A stretch of 64,000 bases of DNA, from assembly GCA_032173965.1 (NCBI GenBank), contig JAVUNC010000004.1, positions 25,273,001 to 25,337,000 on the forward strand, read 5' to 3'. Below are positions 54,823 to 64,000 of this stretch, in pieces; position 1 is the stretch's first letter, and the number at the start of each line of letters is the position of its first letter. Source of the stretch: Sitta carolinensis (taxonomy: Eukaryota; Chordata; Aves; Passeriformes; Sittidae). The position numbers were made by a program, and so were the translations under genes. The notes under the pieces were generated by a model. It saw nothing but the letters and a program-made list of their open reading frames with translations. It was not told the origin of the DNA and ran no database searches.

Positions 54823-55488
54823 TGTGGGAACCAGGAAATCCTTCTGACTGTCCTGGGAAGATTTGTAAGTCACAAGAATTTAGATAGAATAATAATTAGT
54901 ATGTCACACAGTGAAAAAGTAGAATTTGTGGATTTTAGATGTGAGATCAGGGGCAAAGATGGAGGAAATGGGGTGTGTCCCTGAGCTGCTTCTTCATCCT
55001 CTTGTTCTCCATCTTCTGTGGTGGTGTAGCACATTTGGATTGGTTTGGAACAAAAGTACACTGTACAACATAGTGGATAGATATTGGAGAATTGTTATAA
55101 ATAAAGCATACGTAATTTTCAGTATAAAAGATCGTGCCCTCCCAAGGGCGGAAAGACAAAGATGAAGACAAAGACGAAGGAAGGACAGACGAAGGACAGA
55201 CCAAGACCAAAGAGGAGAGCACTGGCCTGCAGAGAAGCTGTGGCAGGCCAGGGAACGAATCTGAGATAAGCAAAGAGTAAACAAATTCCTGAACACGAGA
55301 AAACAGACGACTCGACCTCTTCTTCAGACGCAGGGCTGGGGGAAAACAGAAAGCCTTCACAGAGACAGAGACAAGTTAAGTTAGGTGAAAGCCAAGCTCA
55401 CAGAGCTCTCAGAAACAGCAGAAAGGCCCAGACAAGTAAAACAAAGAAACAACAAATCGGGGTCCCAAACCTTGTTGGGACCCCGACA
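54823..55488 (+). mobile_element. Solo LTR of an avian endogenous retrovirus (ERVK/beta-like)
   Basis: The element starts TGTGGGAACC and ends GGGACCCCGACA, giving the TG...CA ends and short imperfect inverted repeats typical of LTRs. It is flanked by the 6-bp direct repeat ATATTT on both sides, the size known for beta- and alpha-type retroviral integration. Inside, AATAAA lies at 55100 and a TATA box (TATAAAAG) at 55123. A purine-rich, loosely repeated AAGACAAAG/AAGGACAGA stretch follows at about 55152-55212, and a perfect hairpin sits at the 3' edge. There is no internal gag, pol or env sequence, so it is a recombined solo LTR. It lies antisense to KHDRBS2. Family assignment rests on duplication length and ends only. 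Confidence 0.85.
55458..55485. repeat. Perfect 11-bp hairpin at the LTR 3' end
   Basis: CGGGGTCCCAA and TTGGGACCCCG form an exact inverted repeat around the 6-nt loop ACCTTG, ending 3 bp before the LTR terminus. It would fold stably in RNA near the end of U5. Confidence 0.9.
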
Positions 55489-55494
55489 ATATTT
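55489..55494. repeat. Target-site duplication, right copy
   Basis: ATATTT directly after CCCCGACA; with the left copy it marks a 6-bp staggered integration. Both copies are intact, so the insertion is not very old or has been little altered. Confidence 0.8.
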
Positions 55495-57293
55495 TGCTCA
55501 GTAAACAGGCATTTCTAAGAAGTTAAATGGCCAATAAGTTGCAGAAATACAAATTGTGTATTTAGTGGTCCATTTGTTCTTTAAACATTTGAAACGAGAA
55601 GCATGTTGCTCTGAAAGTGCTCTCTTTGAAATCAATAGGCTACTTGAGGCATTAAGTGCCACTCAACATGGGTAAGTATGACCACATGTCCTGTCACACA
55701 TTTCAAAAGGAAATGTTTTAGTTGCAGACTTTAAACAGATAAGGTATCCTGGAGATAGCTCAAATTAGTAGGAAACGTATCTGATGACTAAACTTAAGAG
55801 CTGTTTAATTGACTAAATTATGTGACTATAAATTTTCTTTCTTGTATCCAATTATCACTACTAGTTCTAGCTGCATTATAATACACTCCTCATAAACTTG
55901 ATATATTTGTCATTTAGTTGCCTGGGACATCAACTTGCAAAGAAATTACAGGTTAATTCAGATGATATAAAGCAATGTCATAGCAAAAGATTTCCATGTA
56001 ATTATTGTTTTTACATCAGAAGCAATATCTTCTGTGACAATTCACTCTTGCAGCAAAAGATGAGCAGAATTTTTTTTAAAAAAAGTTGATGTACATTTAA
56101 CAACAAGAATACCTACCTACACAATGACATGATGGGTACAGCCAGTAATGCATAATTACTTGGAAGTGGTAAAGTATACTTGATGGGGTTCACATTTAGG
56201 TGTGACAAATCCTTTTAAATATACTTCACTGGATATAAAAATACTTATAATCTACTTTTTATCCACTGAAGTATCACTCACTACAGCAGTTCTGGAGCTG
56301 AACGTAATTCTGACAAGCATTTATATCAGCAAAACATTCAGTGAAAAAGATGGCTGAACAAAAAAGCAAGTTTAAGTGAGAGTGTAGAATTCTATATGTA
56401 TACATCACTTTCTTGCTCGATGAGAACCACACTAACTCAGTTAAAATCTTTGTTTTTTTCTTGTTAGAATTTCATTTACTTTTCCACAACCTTACAAGTA
56501 CTTCTAGCAATGCGTAAGAGAACTTTCTGAATAGCTAACTGAAGGACCCTTTTATACTTAGCTTAAATGTGAAAAAGATGCCAATCCACATTTAATAAAC
56601 ATGCACCGACTGTCAAATTAATGGATGAGTGTGTGAGGTGCATATATATATATAAAAGGGATAATTTTTATTGCCTTATCTTATAAGAACAAATCAATAT
56701 AAGACGTGAATGTAGCCTTTTCCTATTATTCCATATCACAAGGAAAAAAAAAATTCCAAACTTATCAATTCTGAGAGTTACTTGGATAACAACTGGATAC
56801 TGGAAAACAGATAGTCTTAGCCTTACTTCTGGCATGTAATTCTCTTTCTATAGTTTACCTTGATGGTGGATGCCAACCAGAAACAGTTTAGAATCACAAT
56901 TATTTTTTATTTTCCTTCTGTTTTTTTCCAAAAACATTGTAAAAGCTCTAAGTATCAGATGCCCTTCACAACTTATCACCAGTAAAGGATAAAAAAAGGG
57001 CAAAAACAAGTTGAGAATAACATCGGATAAGAAAATGATGTAATCACTTGTTAAAACAAATACACTTAATTTGTACCAATTTTTAAAGCATAGCTGCTTG
57101 CATTTTTTTCTTCATCTGAATCTCTGTATATAAACTCTGACTTATTAAAAGTCATTATTACTTTTTGATAGCTTTCTAAAGTACTCTGAGACTTCATAAG
57201 ATTTTATGTGGAAAATAAACCAGGAAATTTACATGAAAAACTAAGATAAAAAAGTGTACTTTGGAGAAATAATGTAAAAGCACAAATACTTAC

Positions 57294-57376
57294 CTTTGTG
57301 TTTGGGTGGTGTAACTGTTATCATATGCCTCATAGCTTGGATCATCATATTCACCCCCATATCCATCATCGTATCC
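57294..57376 (-). CDS. KHDRBS2: KHDRBS2 coding exon, tyrosine-rich region (part 1)
   Basis: This 83-bp exon reads GYDDGYGGEYDDPSYEAYDN then SYTTQTQ and ends with two bases (AG) of a serine codon, so it starts in phase 0 and leaves two bases over. The acceptor is a pyrimidine-rich tract ending cccttag (57377-57380 is TTAG on the minus strand) and the donor is AAAG/gtaagt. Six of the 27 complete codons are tyrosine, spaced among Asp, Gly and Glu. In this family the tyrosine-rich tail is a substrate for Src-type kinases and binds SH2 domains. It differs from the human form I recall at a few positions (PSYEA for QTYET, TTQTQ for ATQTQ). The preceding exon lies beyond 64000. Confidence 0.95.
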
Positions 57377-58179
57377 CTAAGGGGAAAACAGAACACCACA
57401 GCTTAGAAGAGTGATAAATCAAAGCATATTATCAAGCTGTAAAAATAAATCGCATCAACACGTGCATGTCATGTTTGCCCACGATAATGTGAAACACGCA
57501 GACAACTGAAGAGACTGTGAATCGTGAAGAACAACCTGTTCATTGCAAGAGTAAAGAAACCAGTCACTCATTTAGGAACTCAGCTTATTCACTGATAAAC
57601 TGCAGTGCATTGTCCAAACCACACTGCTTCAGTGGGATCTGTGTAGAATACTGATGAATGAAAATAAAACCAACAATTTCCAAGCAGTTTGCTACATAAA
57701 TGGTTCCTTAAATACCTACAGGTGGAATGAACAAATGGCAGGTCAAAGATATTGACTGTTCTATACCATTAAGAATGGTGTTGTGAACAAATCCTAATAT
57801 TCAGTCTATAAAAATAATTCAAAACAACAAAACAAAAAATACAGCAACCTATGAGAAACAATATTTGTCAAGCAAGTAATGGCATATGACTTTTATAAAT
57901 AATGCAGAGTAAGCCCCTTTACTTTCACTGAGCATCCTACTCTTTTTAAAGGCATGCAGTTCTGAGACAAATTAACCAATACTTTAGTACAGGTTCTTCC
58001 CATCTAACTTAAGGTTCTCACTGAAGAGCTCAGACAGAGATGCAGTTTGCCTAAGGTAGAGACACGAGTGACTTCAAAAGGTGGTTCAGCTCATCTAGTG
58101 CCTGAATTTACCACTGAGGGAGTCATGGGCGATTGTGATCCACTGTAGCTGTCTCTGAACCAAAGAATGCTAAGGAACC

Positions 58180-58202
58180 ACTAACTAACTAACTAACTAA
58201 CT

Positions 58203-58253
<51 letters not shown>

Positions 58254-58278
58254 ATAAATAAATAAATAAATAAATAAA
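58180..58278. repeat. Composite (TAAC)n-(TAAA)n microsatellite
   Basis: About 18 CTAA/TAAC units with one extra A near 58204, then about 7 TAAA units. It lies in KHDRBS2 intron, about 0.8 kb upstream of the exon at 57376. In the transcript it reads (UUUA)n then (GUUA)n. Confidence 0.97.
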
Positions 58279-60106
58279 GATATAATCCAAGGGATGACTT
58301 TTGATAATGCTCTTTTCATGTGACAGGACAACAGAGTAGGTAAGAAATGCAGCATGGAAATTCTTTTTTTTTTCTAAATTTCTCTATGATTTTTGCAACC
58401 AGTCTTTGTAGTTAAAATTGCAATGGAACGTTTTGTTGTCAAAAGAAAACCTTGCTGTTAAGAGAAATGCTAAATGAAATAGTGGACTTAAAAAACTTTG
58501 ATTCTATATTAATTACAGCAAAAGGCAATCCTTCCCCCCACAAGCTATGCAAAATTTAGTCAGGCTGGGGGAGAAAGGACAGCATGAGGCAACTCCAAAA
58601 TAACAGCAGCCCAATGAACAATCACTCTAGTACACTATCATAACCACCCAAAGTGCAGTTAGTTTGGTACTTCATTATTTCTGCTAATTTAACTCCCCAG
58701 CAGTATTGAACAAGACTTCACTGGCATTCCTAAATTCAAGAAAACATCCTATGGAGGAAGCATTCAGTTATGTTTCCTTAGGTCAAGTATATAAAATCTG
58801 CCTGTTCCTCTGGCTACCCAGCAGTGAGGGTAAGTGTGGATTCCAGGTGGAGGTTGCATCCCTGTGGTGCTCTAAGTCCTGAAGGAAGGACAGGACCCTG
58901 CATGGTGACTTCTCTCTGTCAGCTCTAGTAAGGTAAAGACTTTATGGGCAGAAAGGTGTGTCCATTTTCAAACTGGGAACGGCCTCTCCCAGAATCTGAA
59001 GTCCACACAAACCCCACCAGCTTCCATTTTGGGTGGTAGTGCACCATTTTGACTTGTTCACATTAGTATGAACTCATGGCAAAAAGTACAGCTAAAACAA
59101 TATCCCTGAAGATGTCAGAGATATATTTGACATTATACAGCTAAATACACAATCTTGCTTCTGGGGACAGGATGAGAGAAAAAATACACCCCATGAGACA
59201 AACGTTAGTCACTTGGATTAGTATGCTACTGGATGGGATCCTGCTACTGCAACGATGAGGGTGATGGGAATTCCTATATAAAGTCAAATTAGCTTGAGGA
59301 CAGCCATTTCAGCCTGCTTACCCAACCATCTGAGAGAAATGAAAGGCAGCAATTACAAATTAGCTCTCTCAGTTTCTTGATGCCTGAGGTGGATCAATGT
59401 TCAGCATCAGCAGGGCAAAGAACACTTGTTAATATTTGACACCTCTGTGGGTTCATGTTACAGACTTTAACAGACTCCCTCAAGGCTCAGAGCAGGTCAG
59501 TACAGTGCAAATGGTTCAAGTGGAATGGTTGGAAAACAAAGTAAAAAAGTGCAATGTACTTTTAATAAACAAAAAGTATTTTCTGGATAATATTTATTTG
59601 TGCGAATCTGTATGAAAATTATTCTCTAATCCTACAGGTGGAGTCTTTGTGTAAGTAACATAACAGCATTTATTTAAAGTTTAATATGATGTATTGTACC
59701 CAGACACCCACCACACCTTTAGGTATCTAGAACTGAGACCCAAAATAGCTCCTTTCACATCCTTGATGTATCTTGAACTCACTGAGCAGTTGTCTCCTCT
59801 TTGACCTTCAGATCCCCAGAACCTACAACTTTAATGTTTCAAAATATTTCTTTGACAGGCACTTTGAGAGATGAAGCAACTAGTTCCCACCGAGATCCTG
59901 CTGAGATCAGCAGTTGTGAGTCTGAGGGCGTCCAAATTCACATATTCCGCCCTGTGTGTGATGAGGATGGTGCTCCAAAAGCAGTTCTGGATAAATCCAG
60001 AGACCAGAACCCAGGATGCCCTCCTCAAATGCAGTGTAATTTTAATTCAGTACTAAAGTCAGCACTTCATGCTGACTTTCTAGGTCTATAAGTGCTTCTA
60101 TAAAAA

Positions 60107-60150
60107 CCAACCAACCAACCAACCAACCAACCAACCAACCAACCAACCAA
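60107..60150. repeat. (CCAA)n microsatellite
   Basis: Eleven perfect CCAA units. In the KHDRBS2 transcript this is (UUGG)n. Confidence 0.97.
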
Positions 60151-61964
60151 ACTTTTCCTGTGTAGAAGTCTTTTTGTCCAATTGTATCTGCCACTACCAG
60201 TCAGAAGAAAAAGCCTACTACAATGAACTGAGAAATATGCAATAGGGAACTATTTAGAAATGTTAAAACTCAAACTGATAGCCATTTCTAGGCTAGGTTT
60301 TTATGCCAGGCTACCTTTATTTCAGGTATTTCCTAATAAAACAACTTTCAAAACATAAAAAAAATACCAACAAAACCTCAAGGGAAAGGACAGTGAGTCT
60401 TTCAATGACCAGGACTTGCTCTGGCCCTACAATAATGATACAACTTGGGTGCAAGATAAAAGAACAGAAATACACATTTGAAGCTGAAGAGGCATTAAGA
60501 ATGTTTATTAACAATTATGGGAGATTTTAAGGAGTTTTGTTATTGTTTAGACTTGAAAAATAATAACAAAAAAAGCTGATAAGTAAGAAATTAAAATAGA
60601 GCTCAATTTAAAAAAAGACTGACTTGAAAATGAGCTGATTAAATATTTACCAGTATACCCCACAAAAGGGAAGACTGGAAAAATTTTTAGGAGATTCTCA
60701 GAACAGCATCTGAAATAAGCATTTGCAAGACTCACTTCAGGAGGAAATACTCCCTACTCTACTACTGATAATGAAAATTATAGTCAGCAGAAAAAGCGGT
60801 GTAAAAGCAAAAAGGGACATAATTGAAAAAAGGCTTATATTCTACTACCCAAGAAAAAGTTAAGTACCAATTTGATTCAACACTCGAGGGACTATTGAGG
60901 AGAATTTATTTTATTTATTTAGATTTACTCATATCCTCTTCCATTTTCAGATGCTGAAAAAGATATTAGAAATACAAACAAAATTTTAAGTATCATTACT
61001 TACAAGGGTATCATAATATAACACAATCTCTGATCTCTTTAAACAGGAATTTCCTTCTTAGTGTTAAGATCCTGTTTCAAACAATAACAGCCTATACTCA
61101 AATGCACCAAGTTTAAATCACCTCTTCTCTGAATAGCCTTAGAAAATGGAATTTCCAGAGCATGCTGTGAAAAATGGTAGGTTTCAACTCTGTGAAACCA
61201 AGAAGGAAAATAAATCTAATACTTTTAATGAAAACTGCCCTACTCACAATATTTTATGTATGTCCTCGTAATACATGATAAAATACATTGTAAGAGAGTT
61301 GAAACTGATTTGTTTTTTATAGAAAATAGCCCAACTCTTTCCAAAGTAGCAAACTGCAAAATGACTAGACTTTAAAAAAGAAAAAACCTAAAACACAAAC
61401 AGTAAGTCAAAATAAAGTGAGTTTTGAAACTCAGTATTTTAGGTGGCAAACACGTGAACATGAAAAATACCTGCAGTCAGAGAATCAGAATAGCCCTTCT
61501 CATTAGCTGCATCCACCAGCATGCAAAACTTAGTCCTGTACCTCAGAGAAGGTGAAGTTATAAATATCCACCTCTAGTTGTAACTCTTAAATAAAAGTGG
61601 CTAAGGGACCTTTGCACAGTTTTCAGTATTTTCTTTGCCTTGCTTCTATGTTGCTGTCTCACTCTCTTTTCTGCTGTGACTGGGCCACATCCATGCTTTC
61701 ACACACATCCACATCACCTGAGCTTAGAAAGCTAAAAGCCAGCTGTCTACCACTAAGCTAAGCAGTAATACCCATAAGACTCACTGGGTAGAAAGAAAAT
61801 ATTTTTTGAGGATAATTCATACTATTGACTCATATTTGAAAACAAGTTGAATTGCTCTTTAAATGAGAACTTTCTATCAAATTAATACTAAGAGATGGAT
61901 GTGTTAGATTTAGATAACTGATCTTAAGATAAGCAAGCTAGTTCACAATTTGAAGGAATTTATT

Positions 61965-62613
61965 GCTCATATTGAGAGCAGTCCTAATGGAAAAAATTTG
62001 GAGGTGCTGGTTGATAAGAAGCTCACCATGAGCTGGCAATGAGTGCTTGGAGCCAGAAAGCCATGCACTTCCTGGGCTGCACCAAAAGCAGTGTGGCCAG
62101 CAGGGTGATGGAGGGGATTCTGCCCCACCCTTCCATCCTTGTGACACCTCATCTGGAGTACTGCATCCAGCTCTGGTGTTTCCAACATAAGAAGGACATG
62201 GACCTGTTGGAGTGAGCCCAGAGGAGGGCCACCAAGATGGTCAGAGGGCTGGAGCCCTTCTGCAATGAAGACAGGCTGAAAGAGCTGGGGTTTTACACCC
62301 TGGAGAAGGGTCTGAGAAGACCTTAGAGAATGTTCCAGGTACATTAAAGGGGCCCCCAAAAAAGGTGGAGAGGGACTTTTTACAAGGACATGTGGCAGGT
62401 CAAGGGAGAATGACATATTAAGAAGTTGGTAAGGTTCAAGATGCCCAGGGAAGTTGTGGATGCCCCATCCCTGGAAATGTGCAAGGTCTGGTTGGATGGG
62501 GCTTTGGGCAACCTGGTCTAGCAGGAGGAATCCCTGCCCATGGCAGAGAGTTTAGAACTACATGATATTTAAGGTCCCTTCCAATCCAAACCATTCTGTG
62601 ATTCTATGATTCT
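61965..62613 (+). mobile_element. CR1 LINE, 5'-truncated (about 0.65 kb)
   Basis: The sequence follows the CR1 ORF2 3' end and 3'UTR: GGAGGTGCTGGTTGATAAG, CTGGGCTGCACCAAAAGCAG, GAGGAGGGCCACCAAGATG, CCTTCCAATCCAAACC. It ends with the octamer pair ATTCTGTG/ATTCTATG. The middle part (after ACTTTTTACAAGGACATG) is internally shortened relative to the 41-kb copy. The long open frame on the opposite strand is a by-product. It is intronic and antisense to KHDRBS2. Confidence 0.93.
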
Positions 62614-64000
62614 AATGTGGGGGATAGCTCTAAGTAGATATAGAGGAACAAATCTCAGTGTATTAATTTTATATAATTTAAAAAAATAACTATTTTATTC
62701 CACCAACTACAAAGAGAAGTAAAAATAGTAATTACTTTATATTTGGATTGTTCAGTGTTGAAAACATTTAGTTAGAGCAGAGGAATCTCACTGAAGTACC
62801 TCTAAATTATTCCATAAGTACACATGTCTGTTTTTATAGCTGGCCAAGGATTCTTCAGCTATGCCTACAGTGTCAGAAAAATGAAAACTAGATATTTTCA
62901 GGTTTTTGAAGATGCTCTCTCTCTATATATATCCCCTGCACTGACTGAAGATTTTACAAGCATTTTCAAGTTGAAATAAAAAATAAGTAGAGTGGCACTA
63001 TATCCATCAAAATTATAATTAGTAGTAATAATAAAAAAATAATGCTGAAATTAAAAAGGGAATACCAATCAATGGAAAAATCAGAGCTCTCTCTGTGGTA
63101 CAGACTTCATAAATGCAATATATGAACTAGAGTCTAAAGTGTTGAGACAACCCAGAGTAGACAAGCTCAATAGAGCCAATGATGTTGTCTCAATATCACA
63201 TGACCTCTTAACAAGATCATTCTTCTTCACACTAGCAATGGGAATGCTACATTCCCATAATTCCTTTATAAGGGAATGGTGAAACAAAGAGAGGAAAAAT
63301 ATGCTAATAGAAATATAATTGAAGTTTCAATATAATCAGTCATGGAGATACACAAATTCGAAGCAGAGAACATTCATATCCTCATATTTCAATGGTTTAA
63401 AGAATCTTATGTAGAACAATTAGGGCAGTAAGAATGAGTGAAATGGAACAAATTTACTACCGAGATAAAGACATAAAAGCAAACAGGTATGCAGTGCCAA
63501 AACACAGTAAAACAGAATCTCAAATACTTCCAAAAAATTGCTGTGTATTCTCCTAAATGTAGGCTTAATTTATTTTCTTTCCCATTTTTTGGTATGTTTT
63601 TAAACTAAATGCAAAATGAATGAATAACACTTAAAATACATATAGTGTACTGAAAATCAGAACAGAATGAAAATGTAAACTAAAATCCAACAGAAAAGAG
63701 ACCTTTCTTACTCTTTTCGTATCTGCAAAATAAGAGTACAGCACAATTTGCTGCTGCAATGATTATATTCTAGCATTCATGTGATTAACACCCTTCTTTA
63801 AATCCTTCTGTTTGCTTTCTTTTTGCTCATGAAGCCAGATTAAAAACTTCTAATCCATGTGTCAAAGCTCTGAACAATCAATTGCTGCTTACGTCCATTT
63901 AATTCTTGCACTTTCCCCTAGCTTTGATGTCACTGACTCTGAAACCCTTTCCCATTTACTTGTGATGCTTTTCATATTGCCTCTCCCTATGGAATGGCAT

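Larger units (their letters stand above)
47706..57293 (-). other. KHDRBS2: KHDRBS2 intron (about 9.6 kb)
   Basis: This intron is bounded by gtaagt at 57293 and ctgttacag at 47706. It holds the solo LTR (54823-55488), two long T tracts (49.3 and 52.3 kb, A tracts in the transcript) and a pseudo-exon-like pair of splice sites next to the LTR. The rest is unique AT-rich sequence in which I recognise no gene. Confidence 0.9.
33601..64000 (-). other. KHDRBS2: KHDRBS2 gene, 3' portion (gene span within window)
   Basis: Three coding exons on the minus strand join in phase to give the C-terminal end of KHDRBS2 (SLM-1), a nuclear STAR/KH-domain RNA-binding protein known to regulate alternative splicing in the brain, neurexin transcripts included. 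The joined peptide runs from GYDDGYGGEYDD through PEYYDYGHG and EEWATTRSS to REHPYGRY and stop. As I recall the human protein, it matches KHDRBS2; the paralogue KHDRBS3 has NSRHKAPSA and DQPYGRY at the equivalent places. The upstream exons (QUA1-KH-QUA2 core, RG/proline-rich part) are not in the window. Identification is firm; transcript ends are not seen. Confidence 0.95.
57377..64000 (-). other. KHDRBS2: KHDRBS2 intron, 3' part (continues past window)
   Basis: Sequence upstream of the first visible exon. The next KHDRBS2 exon toward the 5' end, which should encode the proline-rich APPPP/EEYG junction, is not found before 64000, so this intron exceeds 6.6 kb. It contains the (TAAC)n/(TAAA)n repeat, the (CCAA)n repeat and a CR1 fragment. 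A short open frame at 59.8-60.1 kb resembles no family I know. Confidence 0.85.

Noticed and set aside
54947..55360. 137-codon minus-strand open frame
   Set aside because: It lies wholly inside the solo LTR and is an antisense by-product of its purine-rich sequence.
33601..57376. Processed pseudogene of KHDRBS2
   Set aside because: The three exons are separated by long introns with consensus splice sites and matching phases, with no frameshift, so this is the real locus.
58790..58815. TATAAAA followed by a short segment and gtaagt, resembling a first exon
   Set aside because: The motif spacing is plausible but there is no supporting downstream exon or CpG context.
61715..61770. tRNA-like A box on the minus strand (TAGCTTAGTGGTAGA)
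   Set aside because: No acceptor stem, B box or proper anticodon arm can be folded; at most a worn tRNA-derived fragment.
61967..62416. 149-codon minus-strand open frame
   Set aside because: It is the antisense of a CR1 fragment.
33601..64000. KHDRBS3 or KHDRBS1 as the gene identity
   Set aside because: The last exon has EEWATTRSSLKAPP and REHPYGRY; KHDRBS3 as recalled has EEWTNSRHKAPSA and DQPYGRY, and Sam68 lacks the EEWATTRSS block.

Overview
This is a 64 kb piece of an AT-rich vertebrate nuclear genome, almost certainly from a bird. Three lines of evidence support this. There are three CR1 LINE fragments whose 3' ends carry the ATTCTATG/ATTCTGTG octamer. There is one solo endogenous-retrovirus LTR of about 666 bp with a 6-bp target-site duplication. 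The only recognisable gene has short exons separated by 10-14 kb introns. I cannot name the species.

The gene is the 3' end of KHDRBS2 (SLM-1, a STAR-family KH-domain splicing regulator), on the minus strand. Three coding exons can be placed to the base: 57376-57294, 47705-47647, and the terminal coding exon 33698-33601 with its stop. Reading phases agree at both junctions. Together they encode the tyrosine-rich C-terminal region and the conserved C-terminal tail ending REHPYGRY. The KH/QUA core, the RG-rich part and the promoter lie beyond 64000. The probable 3'UTR runs from about 33600 down to an AATAAA near 32900 or 32610, and it contains a dense cluster of UUAA motifs, the kind of site STAR proteins bind.

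From 1 to about 31500, downstream of KHDRBS2, I see no protein-coding gene. This part holds an ancient CR1 remnant (about 3.4-3.7 kb), a younger CR1 (14.0-14.6 kb), a possible MIR-like SINE relic (19.7 kb), microsatellites and long T tracts. It also has an exon-like segment on the plus strand (17.55 kb) and a small CpG-containing islet (28.8-29.1 kb). From 33.7 to 64 kb the window is KHDRBS2 intron. It carries two CR1 copies, the solo LTR, two MIR-like SINE relics, and (TAAC)n/(TAAA)n and (CCAA)n repeats.

The most useful leads are a splice-competent-looking 58-bp segment inside the last KHDRBS2 intron that would replace the conserved C-terminal tail with a short alternative end, a 51-bp exon-like segment beyond the normal last exon, the UUAA cluster in the 3'UTR, and a perfect 11-bp hairpin at the 3' edge of the solo LTR. 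I found no prokaryote-type system, CRISPR array or complete retroelement.
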